Assembly: GCF_029906645.1 (NCBI RefSeq)
Contig: NZ_JARYGZ010000001.1
Coordinates: 2,289,208 to 2,353,207 of the forward strand
Direction of reading: 5' to 3'
DNA from: Sphingomonas oryzagri
GTDB lineage: Bacteria; Pseudomonadota; Alphaproteobacteria; Sphingomonadales; Sphingomonadaceae
Length of the DNA stretch: 64,000 nucleotides
Notes under the pieces: model-generated
What the model saw: only the letters and a program-made list of their open reading frames with translations
The model's database searches: none
What the model was told of the DNA's origin: nothing
Part shown: in pieces, positions 26,122 to 34,733 of the stretch
Layout of the letters: the number at the start of each line of letters is the position of its first letter
Position numbering within the stretch: the first letter of the stretch is position 1
Made by a program: the position numbers and the translations under genes

Positions 26122-27437
26122 GCCGTCGCCGCCGCCAGGTCGACCGTCTGGTTGCGCCCCTCCTGCAGATAGGGGAAGCGCGCCACCGTCGCCCGTATCT
26201 CCTTGATGCGCCCGCCATGATCGCCCCACAGCACCGTCACCGCGTTACCGATATCCGCCTCGCCGATATCGATCGTGGCGTGCGAGATCACCTTGCGGAA
26301 ATGATAGCTGTAGACCGTGCCCGACGAGATGCCGACCGCGTCCCCGCCCTTCATCACATGGTCGGCATGGCCGCACAGCCCGCGATTGGCCGGTGAGACG
26401 GGGATTTCGAGATATTTATACTCCTCGCCCTCGCGGAACAGCGAGGCGTAGACGTCGATCACGTCGTCGGCATTCCATTCGAGCGTCACAACCGTGCGGC
26501 GCGGCGCGGCCAGTTCGCGCTCGACCGCCTCGCGCCCGGTGAAATCATGATCGAGGCGGATCGATCGTTCCCAGCCCACCTCCACCGGCGTCCGGCAGCG
26601 CGCGCGGACATCGGCGGGATCGATGCTGCCTGCCATCACCGGATCGGGAAAGCGATACGGCATCTTCGCCATATAGGCCTTGAAACCGGGATCGTCGTGC
26701 GCGGCGGACGAGAAGGTCCAGAATTGCTGCGGGAACCCGCCCTCGACGTGGTTGACCTGGAAGGTCTGCCAGCCGAGGCGCTCGATCCCGTGCGGCGCGC
26801 CCGCCTGGACCACCGCATCGTATATCTCGGCGGCATGCGGAAGCGGCCCGTGCAGTTCGAACGCCAGCGTCCCCGCCATGCCGACGCGCATGATCTGCAC
26901 GTCGTGCCCCGCTACCGAGGTCCGCCGATAGCGCAGGAAATTGACGTCGCGCAGACTCTCGCCGGTTGCGGCCTCCAGCGTCGCCAGCGAGGTCGGCCCG
27001 GCGATCTGGAAGAGGAAGTCGTCCTTGACGATCTGCTCGACGTTGCCTTCGAAGCGGCTGAACGCATAAGGCGCCCATGGACCTGCGACATAGAGGCAGA
27101 ACTCCTCCTCGCCGAGCCGCTGAAGCACGCCATGCCCGGCGATCAGCCCACGCTCGTCGCAGGCGATGGCGTGCTTGGCGGTGCCGGGCCTGAACTTGGC
27201 GAAGCCGTTGACGAAGGTCTGCGCTAGGAACCGCTCGGCATCCGGCCCGCGATACACGATCTGCCCCATGCCCGAGAGGCCGGCATGGATGTAGCAACTC
27301 TTCTTCCAGGAAAGGCTCTCCGCCTTCCACCCCTTATATTCCCATTGCCGGACGAAGCCTCCGGTCAGGCTGAACAGGCCGTATTGCGGGTAATAAGGGA
27401 TGGCGGAGACCGCCTTGAACGGCGAAGGCGCGAGCAT
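26118..27437 (-). CDS. GcvT-family O-demethylase/aminomethyltransferase-like protein, second copy
   Basis: 439 residues from the ATG at 27437 (GGAAGGGAC upstream). Same fold as the LigM/DesA-like protein at 20900-22228 but diverged: 'SCYIHAGLSGMGQIVYRGPDA', 'ACDERGLIAGHGVLQRL', 'FLFQIAGPTSL', 'RVGMAGTLAFELHG', 'DHDFTGREAVERELA', 'VISHATIDIGEADIGNAV'. The last third ('VTLEWNADDVIDVYASLF') is closest to LigM. It may demethylate another methoxy-aromatic acid onto THF. It follows a TonB receptor in the same direction and overlaps the MBL gene. Confidence 0.8.
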   Translation of the reverse strand: MLAPSPFKAVSAIPYYPQYGLFSLTGGFVRQWEYKGWKAESLSWKKSCYIHAGLSGMGQIVYRGPDAERFLAQTFVNGFAKFRPGTAKHAIACDERGLIAGHGVLQRLGEEEFCLYVAGPWAPYAFSRFEGNVEQIVKDDFLFQIAGPTSLATLEAATGESLRDVNFLRYRRTSVAGHDVQIMRVGMAGTLAFELHGPLPHAAEIYDAVVQAGAPHGIERLGWQTFQVNHVEGGFPQQFWTFSSAAHDDPGFKAYMAKMPYRFPDPVMAGSIDPADVRARCRTPVEVGWERSIRLDHDFTGREAVERELAAPRRTVVTLEWNADDVIDVYASLFREGEEYKYLEIPVSPANRGLCGHADHVMKGGDAVGISSGTVYSYHFRKVISHATIDIGEADIGNAVTVLWGDHGGRIKEIRATVARFPYLQEGRNQTVDLAAATA

Positions 27438-27472
27438 AAAGTCCCTTCCAGATCGATCTTCAAACCACAAAT

Positions 27473-27501
27473 GCGCCATCCGCCGCGAAGACGGATGGCG
27501 C
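27473..27501 (-). terminator. Hairpin terminator downstream of TonB receptor
   Basis: GCGCCATCCG (27473-27482) and CGGATGGCGC (27492-27501) form a perfect 10-bp stem with a 9-base loop between the receptor stop and the GcvT-like start. On the minus strand it is followed by ATTTGTGGTTTG, a weak T-rich run, so termination may be partial. Confidence 0.55.
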
Positions 27502-27526
27502 TCCCCCTAAGCTCGTTGCCGGCGGC

Positions 27527-29824
27527 TCAATATTTGAAGCCGGCCGTCACCCCGAAAGTGCGTGGCGGCGCCGCGACACGATTGTCACCGACATCGAGCG
27601 CGTTCTGCTGCTCGGTGTAGAAGGCGTTGGTGAGGTTTTTCACCCAGGCCCGCACGAAATAGCGCTCCTTGTCGGCCGTATAGGTCAGTGAGGCGTCGAG
27701 CAGCGTATAGGCTTTCTGCTTCAGGCGGTTCTGCGGGTCATCGTAATATCCGCCATTGTGGTAGAGGTTGCCGTCGAGATTGACCTTGCCGCTCGCCAGT
27801 GGGACTTCGTAGTCGAAGCCGACATTGACCGTATAGTCGGGCGTGTTCTGGAGGCGCTTGCCCGACGCGTCGCAGGGCGCGAAGACCGTCCCGCTGTAGT
27901 CGGTGCCGGCAACGCACTGGATCACCGAGTTGCCGCCGACCGCGTGGAAGAACGGGTTGGCGTCACTATAGGCGTTGGGGATCGGCACCGACCAGAAGGG
28001 CGTCAGGAAACCGTGCTTGTAGCGCGCGTGCAGCCAGGCGCCGCCCGCCGTCAGCGTCAGGTTGCGCGAGGCCTTGAAGGCAAGATCGCCGTCGAGACCA
28101 TAGTTGATCGAGCCCGGCGCATTGTAGACGTAGAGCTGGCCCTGGATGATCTGGTTGGCCTGCAGATTCTTGTAATTGTCGTAGAAGGCCGAGACGTTGA
28201 TACGCAGCTTGCGATCGAACAGGTCGGTCTTGAGGCCGACCTCGTAGGCATCGACCGTTTCCGGCTGGAGCACCTGCGGCGGGAAGCTGTCCGGCTGGAA
28301 GGAGCCGCTCTTGAAACCCCGGTTGTAGGAGGCATAGGCCATCACCTGGTCCGAGAACCGATGGTCGAGCGAGATGCGCCAGGTCAGCTTGGGGAAGGTC
28401 TTCTTGGCCGTCGGCGCCGCGATGTCGAGCACGGTTGGCGCCCCGAAATAGGGGGTCGTGGTGATGACCTGCGATTCATCCATCTGCCGGTGGTCGCTGG
28501 TATAGCGCAAGCCGAGCGTGAGACTGGTCCTGCGATCGAAAGTATAGGTGCCCTGCGCGAATCCGGCGAACGAGTTCAGCGTTTGCTTCACATATTGCGA
28601 GATCAGGATATCCGCGCAGGCATAGCCGCAGGCGAGCGTTCCTTCGGTGTTGATCGGATCATATTCGCCGCGCGACCACATATAGAAACCGCCGACCACC
28701 CATTTGAACGGCCCACTGTTGGTGGAGAGCAGCTGCACTTCCTGCGTGAACTGCGCGTCCTTCTGCACCTCGTTGAAATTGAGCAGGTCTGCCGGGGTCT
28801 GATCGGCGTCGATCGAGGTGTAGAGCTTTGCCTTGCGATAGGCGCTGATGCTGACCAGCTGCACGCCATCGAAGTCGTGCTTGATGTTCAGTGACCCGCC
28901 GCCCTGCTCGGTCGCCACCAGGGGCTGCGTATCGAGGTCGATGTCGCGTTTGCCGCCAGGGGTCGGGATGCCGAGAATGGTCAGGCCCTGATAGGTGCGG
29001 ATCGCCGGATCGGAGCGCCGCAGTTTCGCATAATCGCCCGACAGCGTGATGGTCGTGCTCTCGCCGGCCTCCCAGCGCAGCTTGCCACGCAGGCCGTAAT
29101 CCCAGCCCTTCTGCACCTCGCTGTTGTTGTAGAGGTTGCGGCCGTAGCCCTTGTCCTGCTCGTTGTAGATGCCGGCCAGGCTGATCGCGAGACCGGGTGC
29201 GAGACCGCCCGTTACGTAGCCCGATCCGCCCCATGTCTGGTAATTGCCATATTGCGCCTGGCCCTCCATGTGGAAGTCCTGCGCCGGGTTCTTGGTGGTG
29301 ACCTGGATCACGCCGCCGGTCGCGTTGCGGCCGAACAGCGTGCCCTGCGGCCCCTTCAGCACGTCGATCTGCTGCACGTCGGCAAGCTGGAAGATCGCGC
29401 CCGTCGAGCTGCCGATATAGACGCCGTCGACATAGGTGGCGACCGGGTTCTCGATGCCGGGACCGGTGGCGGTAGTGCCGATGCCGCGGATGCGCGGCTG
29501 ACCGAATCCACCGAGATTGGTGTTGAAATTGAGCGCCGGCGTCAGTTCCTTGAGCGAGACCGTATCGGTCACACCCGAAACAGCCAGCCGCTGTGCTCCG
29601 ATCGAGGTGATCGCCACCGGCACGTTCTGGGCGTTTTCGGAGCGCTTCTGTGCGGTGACGATGATCTCCCCGATCCCGGTGCTCGATGATGGCGCAGGTG
29701 CGCCGGGCGCGGGAGCGGTCTGCGCGGAGACCGCGCTTGCCGTCGTGACGGCGGACAAACCTACGGTGGAGAGCAACACCCTGCGAACCCATACCTGGTT
29801 GCCCGCTGCATGCCGAATGCGCAC
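27527..29824 (-). CDS. TonB-dependent outer-membrane receptor, copy 1
   Basis: 765 residues from a GTG at 29824 with GGGAGG seven bases upstream; the longer frame has no such site. Signal peptide ('VWVRRVLLSTVGLSAVTTASAVSAQ'-like region, residues 11-35), a TonB-box region 'IGEIIVTAQKRSENAQNVP', plug domain with 'FGQPRIRGIGTTATGPGIEN' and 'VDVLKGPQGTLFGRNATGG' (here 'IDVLKGP'), and a barrel ending 'PRTFGVTAGFKY'. It imports a ligand across the outer membrane using TonB energy. Its gene is divergent from the Rieske O-demethylase, and TonB receptors for lignin-derived aromatics are known (DdvT in SYK-6), so an aromatic acid is a reasonable guess. Confidence 0.9.
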   Translation of the reverse strand: MRIRHAAGNQVWVRRVLLSTVGLSAVTTASAVSAQTAPAPGAPAPSSSTGIGEIIVTAQKRSENAQNVPVAITSIGAQRLAVSGVTDTVSLKELTPALNFNTNLGGFGQPRIRGIGTTATGPGIENPVATYVDGVYIGSSTGAIFQLADVQQIDVLKGPQGTLFGRNATGGVIQVTTKNPAQDFHMEGQAQYGNYQTWGGSGYVTGGLAPGLAISLAGIYNEQDKGYGRNLYNNSEVQKGWDYGLRGKLRWEAGESTTITLSGDYAKLRRSDPAIRTYQGLTILGIPTPGGKRDIDLDTQPLVATEQGGGSLNIKHDFDGVQLVSISAYRKAKLYTSIDADQTPADLLNFNEVQKDAQFTQEVQLLSTNSGPFKWVVGGFYMWSRGEYDPINTEGTLACGYACADILISQYVKQTLNSFAGFAQGTYTFDRRTSLTLGLRYTSDHRQMDESQVITTTPYFGAPTVLDIAAPTAKKTFPKLTWRISLDHRFSDQVMAYASYNRGFKSGSFQPDSFPPQVLQPETVDAYEVGLKTDLFDRKLRINVSAFYDNYKNLQANQIIQGQLYVYNAPGSINYGLDGDLAFKASRNLTLTAGGAWLHARYKHGFLTPFWSVPIPNAYSDANPFFHAVGGNSVIQCVAGTDYSGTVFAPCDASGKRLQNTPDYTVNVGFDYEVPLASGKVNLDGNLYHNGGYYDDPQNRLKQKAYTLLDASLTYTADKERYFVRAWVKNLTNAFYTEQQNALDVGDNRVAAPPRTFGVTAGFKY

Positions 29825-30153
29825 CGTCGTACCTCCCCATGTTGCGCCGGCGGAGCTCACGCAGATCCGGCTTGCTGTCGTTATTTCGGAGACGAGCCTA
29901 AGAGAGGTGCAGCAGAGGGGCGATATCACGTTCCGGACTTCTGTGTTCCCATTACTGAAACAATCGGATCAGTTCCAGGCATTGCCGCCGCTTCTTGCAG
30001 CGCTCATTGGCCGAACGCGCATTGTGCACCATGCCGCACCAATTCGTTGCCGAATTGCCGTCTTGCGGCATCGCGAACTCCACATACCCTAAGGCACAAC
30101 GGGCGCCGCACGGGATGAGCGCCTCTTGGTGATACGAGGAGTGGCGCGGCCCT
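29825..30153. promoter_or_regulatory. Divergent promoter region between TonB receptor and Rieske oxygenase
   Basis: 329 bases with no convincing gene. It must hold the promoters of the leftward receptor (GGGAGG just before the GTG) and of the rightward oxygenase (GAGGAG about 12 bases before ATG). No clear operator palindrome or -35/-10 pair could be picked out by eye. Confidence 0.5.
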
Positions 30154-31242
30154 ATGTCGATCAAGGCGGATTTCACCCAGGGCTTCGTACGCAACCACTG
30201 GTATGCTGCGGCGTGGGCCAGCGAGGTCCAGGAGCGGCCGTTCGCGCGCACGATCCTGGGAGACAAGATCGTCCTCTTCCGCCAGCCCGACGGGACCATC
30301 GGCGCTCTGGAAGATCGCTGCCCCCACCGGCTCGCGCCTCTTTCGATGGGCGAATGCGCAGACGGCGGCCTGCGCTGCGGCTATCACGGCATGGTGTTCA
30401 ATGCGGCCGGTGACTGCATCGGCATTCCCGGCCAGGACATCATCCCGCCGACCGCGCGCACCCGCGCGTTTTCAGCGACCGAGCGCTATGGCCTCATCTG
30501 GGTCTGGACCGGCGATGTGGAGCCCGATCCGGACAGTCTTCCGATCCTGAAGGGGTATGGCGAAGACGGTTGGGCCCTGATGGACGGCGGCTACCAGCAC
30601 CATGCGGGGAACTACCGGATCGAGATCGAGAATCTGATGGATCCGGCGCACACGACCTTCCTGCACAAGGAGACGATCGGCAATCGGGCGGCGAAGGACG
30701 TGCCTGTCGAGGTCTCTTCCTACGATCGCGGCCTCAAGGCCTTCCGCTGGATCGAGAATGTCCCCCCCTCTCCGCTCGACCAGAAGAGTTTTGACTTCGG
30801 CGCTGGCCGGGTGGACCGCCAGATCGCTTTTCATTTCGAGTTGCCGGCCACATCGTTCGTCGACATCGCCGTCATCCCCGCCGGCATGGAGCGCAGCGAG
30901 GGCAATCTGATGCGGGGCGGCATCCGCGCGTTCAGCTACAAGTTCTTGACCCCTGAAACCGAGCGCTCGACCCATTTCTTCTGGCTGCACCTGCGCAATT
31001 ACCGGCTCAACGACCAGGAGTTCGAGGCGACCCTGCGTGCCAATCTCGAAAAGACGTTCGCCGAGGATCAGGTCATGGTCACCGCGATCCAGGGCGAGCA
31101 GGAAGCGACGGGCTTGCGACAGCGGACCGCGATTGCGATCGACCGCGCGCCGATCATGGCGCTGCGTCTCATCGATCGCATGATCGCTTCTGAAAAAGAG
31201 AGCGGGGAAACCGGCACCGAATGCGAGCCGGTACCGGCATGA
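30154..31242 (+). CDS. Rieske non-heme iron oxygenase, vanillate O-demethylase oxygenase (VanA)-like
   Basis: 362 residues. N-terminal Rieske cluster: 'CPHRLAPLSMG' and 'CGYHGMVFN' (C-x-H ... C-x2-H). The VanA-type mononuclear iron site is 'NLMDPAHTTFLHKE', providing the Asp-x2-His region. Such enzymes remove aromatic O-methyl groups oxidatively, releasing formaldehyde, and need a ferredoxin reductase (VanB). No vanB-like gene is present in the window. It is divergent from a TonB receptor and upstream of a tandem-HTH LysR; the exact methoxy-aromatic substrate is unknown. Confidence 0.88.
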   Translation: MSIKADFTQGFVRNHWYAAAWASEVQERPFARTILGDKIVLFRQPDGTIGALEDRCPHRLAPLSMGECADGGLRCGYHGMVFNAAGDCIGIPGQDIIPPTARTRAFSATERYGLIWVWTGDVEPDPDSLPILKGYGEDGWALMDGGYQHHAGNYRIEIENLMDPAHTTFLHKETIGNRAAKDVPVEVSSYDRGLKAFRWIENVPPSPLDQKSFDFGAGRVDRQIAFHFELPATSFVDIAVIPAGMERSEGNLMRGGIRAFSYKFLTPETERSTHFFWLHLRNYRLNDQEFEATLRANLEKTFAEDQVMVTAIQGEQEATGLRQRTAIAIDRAPIMALRLIDRMIASEKESGETGTECEPVPA

Positions 31243-31325
31243 CCTGATAATCACGGAGACGGGGCTGCGGCGTCCACGCAGCGGTTCCGGCCCGACATCG
31301 TCGACGGCTTTGAGGGAGCTTTGCG

Positions 31326-32642
31326 ATGGCGACGGCATTACCGGCCGACCGGTTTGACGAGATCAGCTTCAGGCAGCTGCGAATTCTGCAGAGCATCAGC
31401 GACGTCAAGAGCGTGCGCGGTGCATCCGATGCTTGCAACATATCGCAGCCGGGCCTGACCCAGTCGCTTGCAAAGCTTGAGCGCCGGGTCGGCTGCGAGC
31501 TTGTCAGTCGTGGCTCCCAGCGGAGCGTTCTCAACGATCTGGGCGCGATCTTCCTGAAACGGGTGAACAGGCTGTTCGACCAGGCGGAGGCTGCCCTCCG
31601 CGGCTTTACAGGTGCGAAGGATCCAGACGACATCCGATCGCGGCTGAACCGCCTCTCGAGAAGCCAGCTGAGATCGCTCATCTACCTCGCGGAGAGCGCC
31701 AGCTTCGCTGATGCGGCGCGCCTGATCGGCATTGCCCCCGCGACGCTGCAAAGATCCGTCCGGGACATCGAACTCAATCTGAGGCGTCCCCTGGTCAATC
31801 GCTCCTCTTCGGGCCTGTTGATGATACCGCAGGCAGTCGACTTTGCGCGAGGCATGAAACTCGCGCTGCAGGAGATCGGCTGGGGCCTCCATGAGATCCG
31901 GACCGGCCCGGGCGACTGGAGTTCCTCGATCACGATTGGCAGCATGCCGTCGGGCGGCACCTACCTCCTCTCTGCGGCTCTCAATGAATTTGCCGCCAGA
32001 CGCGCGGAGTGCGCCGTGCAGGTCGTGGTCGAGAGCTCGGCATCACTCGTGCGCAGCCTGCGCGCCGGCGACGTGGATCTCATCGTCGGGACGATTCTGG
32101 ACAACGAGGGCCCCGACCTGGCGTCTCGTCCTTTCGCCCGAACGCCCTATGTCATTGTCGGACGTCAGGGACATCCGCTGGCGCGTGCAGACAATGTCGG
32201 CGTCGAGGACCTCGCCGCCCATGACTGGCTCGTCGGCGCCCGCGGATCGAGCCGGAGGAAGATATTCGACACGCTTCTCGGCGATCGAACGGCATCTTGT
32301 TCAAGGATAGAGATCTCTGCCCTTCCCGGGCTGCGCACGCTTCTGGCCAGCAGCGACCGGCTGGCTCTGATGACGAGCTTCGAGATCGACCAGGACATGG
32401 ATGGACTGTCCGTGGTTCCTTTTCCTGTGCCGCCTCCCGCACCCTATATCGGTGTGACGATGCGCGCGAACTGGCTTCCGACCCGCTCACACGAAGAATT
32501 TGTCCAGATCATCCAGAGATACGCGCTGCTCAATGTCATGAATTGCGCCCCCGCAACCTACGGCAATCTGAACCAGGTCAACCTTGGCGCTGCACGGCCG
32601 CGATCAGCGCAAGGCAGCAGCCTGGGCTGCACCTCGCCATGA
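31326..32642 (+). CDS. LysR-family regulator with two HTH segments, copy 1
   Basis: 438 residues, about 130 longer than a normal LysR. A standard LysR HTH lies near residues 14-75 ('ISFRQLRILQSISDVKSVRG', 'CNISQPGLTQSLAKLERRVG'). A second LysR-like HTH follows at about 105-165 ('LSRSQLRSLIYLAESASFAD', 'IGIAPATLQRSVRDIELNLR'). Then comes a substrate-binding domain from 'SSSITIGSMPSGGTYLL' to 'RANWLPTRSHEEF'. Shine-Dalgarno GAGGGAG upstream. The paralogue at 56631-57878 has the same layout. It follows the Rieske oxygenase by 83 bases and probably regulates nearby aromatic genes. Confidence 0.87.
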   Translation: MATALPADRFDEISFRQLRILQSISDVKSVRGASDACNISQPGLTQSLAKLERRVGCELVSRGSQRSVLNDLGAIFLKRVNRLFDQAEAALRGFTGAKDPDDIRSRLNRLSRSQLRSLIYLAESASFADAARLIGIAPATLQRSVRDIELNLRRPLVNRSSSGLLMIPQAVDFARGMKLALQEIGWGLHEIRTGPGDWSSSITIGSMPSGGTYLLSAALNEFAARRAECAVQVVVESSASLVRSLRAGDVDLIVGTILDNEGPDLASRPFARTPYVIVGRQGHPLARADNVGVEDLAAHDWLVGARGSSRRKIFDTLLGDRTASCSRIEISALPGLRTLLASSDRLALMTSFEIDQDMDGLSVVPFPVPPPAPYIGVTMRANWLPTRSHEEFVQIIQRYALLNVMNCAPATYGNLNQVNLGAARPRSAQGSSLGCTSP

Positions 32643-32748
32643 TTCCGTGGGGCCAGCGCGCATTGCAGTGCGATGATCGAACATGTCCGCCCTGATGGTT
32701 CCGAGATGATATACAAGGGTGCCAAACACTCTGTGCCGAGGTGAGAGC

Positions 32749-33273
32749 ATGAACCAAACGATCATCCTGACTGTCATCGGCAGCGACCGGCCGGGCCTCA
32801 CCCGTGCGATTGCCGATGCCGTGTTCGAGGCAGGTGGCAACTGGCTGGAGAGCCACCTGTCGCGCCTTGGTGCCAAATATGTGGGTTCAATCCTGATCGA
32901 TCTGCCTGCGGAGAGGCTCGCCGACCTTGAGACGGCCACACGCAGGATTGATGCGGTTGGGCTCAAGGTCGAGCTCGTCGCCCCCGTCGAGACAAGCGAG
33001 CGAGAGGGCCATCGGCTCGCGATCGAGATTGTCGGCCAGGACCGTCCAGGCATAGTCCGGACAGTCACCACTGTCCTCGCCGGTCTCGAGGTCAACATCG
33101 AGGCGTTCACCACCTCGATCGAAGGCAGCGCGTGGTCCGGTGCGCCACTGTTCCGCGCGAAAGCCGAGCTCCTCCTTCCTGCCGCTCTCGCACTGCGTGA
33201 GGTGCGCGAGGCATTGGAGAACATATCGGGCGAGATCATGGTCGATTTCGCGGCAGAATCGACTGTCGCCTGA
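32749..33273 (+). CDS. Tandem ACT-domain protein, GcvR-like
   Basis: 174 residues from the ATG at 32749, preceded by GAGGTGAG. Two ACT domains: residues about 1-80 ('TIILTVIGSDRPGLTRAIAD', 'GGNWLESHLSRLGAKYVGS') and about 90-165 ('LAIEIVGQDRPGIVRTVTTV', 'VNIEAFTTSIEGSAWSG'). This arrangement matches the glycine-cleavage repressor GcvR family. It probably senses an amino acid or small ligand and acts through a partner. A glycine-cleavage or C1-folate link would suit the region, but no gcv operon is in the window. Confidence 0.8.
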   Translation: MNQTIILTVIGSDRPGLTRAIADAVFEAGGNWLESHLSRLGAKYVGSILIDLPAERLADLETATRRIDAVGLKVELVAPVETSEREGHRLAIEIVGQDRPGIVRTVTTVLAGLEVNIEAFTTSIEGSAWSGAPLFRAKAELLLPAALALREVREALENISGEIMVDFAAESTVA

Positions 33274-33419
33274 TCACGAGGCTGCGGGAAACCTGGCAAT
33301 CGGGGCATTCAGCAGATCGGAACCAGACCGAAGAGCCGGGGCCACCCGGTCTGGATCGGGCCAAGTCCCCCGCGCCAGATGAGATGCCGACGATGCCCAT
33401 CGCGAGCAGGTCTACGCTG

Positions 33420-33705
33420 TCACCTCCAGAATCTGAGCTTCATCCGGAAGCTGGTGCGCTGCGTGCGGAGCGCCCGCCGCACATGCTCCACCCCGCTTCG
33501 ATACTCGGCCAGCGCCTGGGTGGCCGCCGCCTTCAAGTCCGGAGCTGATTTCATGGCGCCATCAGCCGCCTGGGCGACGAACTCCTCTGCGCGGTCGACA
33601 TGCACCTGGAACGCATCCGCCCAGCCTGGATGCTGAAGGCAATCTGCGGCATCGATCTCCTGCAACAGCGTCGCGACGGCGAAGCTGCCGTCGATCCACT
33701 TTTGC
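33420..33705 (-). pseudogene. C-terminal fragment of an unidentified protein truncated by IS630 remnant
   Basis: The minus-strand frame here gives a helical, alanine- and charge-rich chain ending 'RTQRTSFRMKLRFWR' then stop, with natural-looking codon use. Its 5' side runs into the IS630-derived sequence near 33706, so it lacks its beginning. No family was recognised. The boundary is approximate because the minus frame remains open across the IS. Confidence 0.45.
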
Positions 33706-34439
33706 CGCGACTTGGTGACCGAGCAGGCCGATATGACCCTCATCGAGATACAGGCGCGGCTGATCGAGCACGGCGCTTCGGTTGGCATCGGCACATTGCA
33801 TCGCTTCTTCGCACGCCACGGCATCACTCGGAAAAAAAGACCGGGCACGCGATCGAGCAAGACCGCCCCGACGTCCTGAGGCAGCGTCAGCGCTGGTTCG
33901 ACGGGCAGCTCGATCTGGAGCCGGAACGCCTCGTCTTCATCGACGAGACCTGGACCGCGACGAACATGACGCGCAGCCACGGCCGGTGTGCCAAGGGCGA
34001 ACGCCTGCGGATGGGCTACCCTCACGGCCATCGCAAGACCACCACGCTGGTCGCGGGCCTGCGCATGACCGGCATGGTCGCGCCGATGGTGCTCGACGGG
34101 CCGATCAACGGCGACTGGTTCGAAGCCTACGTCGCCCAGGTGCTGGTGCCGGAGCTGCGGCCTGGTGACATCGTCATCATGGACAACCTGTCGAGCCACA
34201 AGCGAGCATCCGTGCAGATGCTCATCGAGGCGGCCGGCGCATCGCTACGCTTCCTGCCGCCCTATAGCCCTGACTTCAATCCGATCGAGAAGGCCTTCTC
34301 GCGCCTCAAGGCAATGCTCCGAAAAGCAGGCGAGCGCACCGTCGGCGGCCTGTGGGACCTGATCGGCAAGCTCATCGATCTGTTCAAGCCAACCGAGTGC
34401 GCCAACTACTTCAGCTCCTGCGGATATGAGCCAGAATGA
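33706..34439 (+). pseudogene. IS630 transposase (DDE), truncated and frame-shifted at an A7 run
   Basis: Up to the A7 run at 33832-33838 the coding frame gives 'EQADMTLIEIQARLIEHGAS' and 'GIGTLHRFFARHGITRKK'. After the run the -1 frame continues 'KTGHAIEQDRPDVLRQRQRW' to the end. The DDE core is complete in the second part: 'RLVFIDETWTATNMTRSHGR' (first Asp), 'GDIVIMDNLSSHK' (second Asp) and 'PPYSPDFNPIEKAFSRLK' (Glu). Several IS630 elements are thought to use frameshifting at A-runs, but here the N-terminal HTH region is missing, so the gene is dead regardless. Confidence 0.82.
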
Positions 34440-34452
34440 GCGGAAACCGCTC
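34438..34452. repeat. IS630 right inverted-repeat end (GAGCGG AAA CCGCTC) followed by TA
   Basis: GAGCGGAAACCGCTC is a hairpin-forming end sequence that overlaps the transposase TGA stop, and is followed directly by TA at 34453-34454, the duplicated IS630 target dinucleotide. No matching left end was found near 33700. Confidence 0.6.
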
Positions 34453-34457
34453 TAAGG

Positions 34458-34640
34458 CCTGGTCGAGCGCACCTCCTATTCTTCCGGTGCTCGGATGGCG
34501 GCCGAGACGCGCTCGTTGAAACGCAGCGCTATCCGGACGATTTCGACGGCATCATCGCAGGCCCGCCCGCGATGACCTTCGTGGTCCAGAAGAAGCCGAT
34601 CTTCAGCGTGATCGTCGTCAACAAGGGATGGGAGCGCTCA
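34458..34640 (+). pseudogene. Tannase/feruloyl esterase fragment beside the IS630 end
   Basis: Immediately after the IS end, one frame reads 'CSDGGRDALVETQRYPDDFD' followed by 'GIIAGPPAM' and 'FVVQ'. This matches the catalytic-serine region of the tannase/feruloyl esterase family (GCS-x-GGR ... AQRYPDDFDGIIAGAPA), although the serine position appears as Asp here (C-S-D-G-G). The N-terminal and C-terminal parts are absent. The fragment therefore comes from an aromatic-ester hydrolase destroyed by the IS-associated rearrangement. The 3' limit is approximate. Confidence 0.6.
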
Positions 34641-34701
34641 TACTCTCGGACGGTGCACCCGCCGCCAGGCTATGCCCGCGTGAGCGGGATTGTCACAGCC
34701 C

Positions 34702-34724
34702 GGCGGGTGGCTGAGACACCCGCC
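34702..34724 (-). terminator. Hairpin just downstream of PD40 copy 2
   Basis: GGCGGGTG (34702-34709) pairs with CACCCGCC (34717-34724), and flanking CCC/GGG can extend the stem. It starts 10 bases beyond the stop codon of the leftward PD40 gene. There is no T tract, so it is terminator-like only. Confidence 0.4.
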
Positions 34725-34733
34725 ACCGGGAGA

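Larger units (their letters stand above)
33706..34454 (+). mobile_element. IS630-family insertion sequence remnant, 5'-truncated
   Basis: The right part of an IS630 element is intact up to the transposase stop, the terminal inverted repeat (34438-34452) and a TA dinucleotide, the IS630 target. The left end, left inverted repeat and transposase N terminus are missing, because the sequence at about 33706 joins an unrelated gene fragment. Flanking debris (33420-33705 and 34458-34640) shows that this is a rearranged, probably inactive copy. Confidence 0.8.

Noticed and set aside
33420-34199. 259-aa minus-strand ORF across the IS630 remnant
   Set aside because: Its larger part is antisense to the transposase; only the segment 33420-33705 looks like an independent gene remnant.
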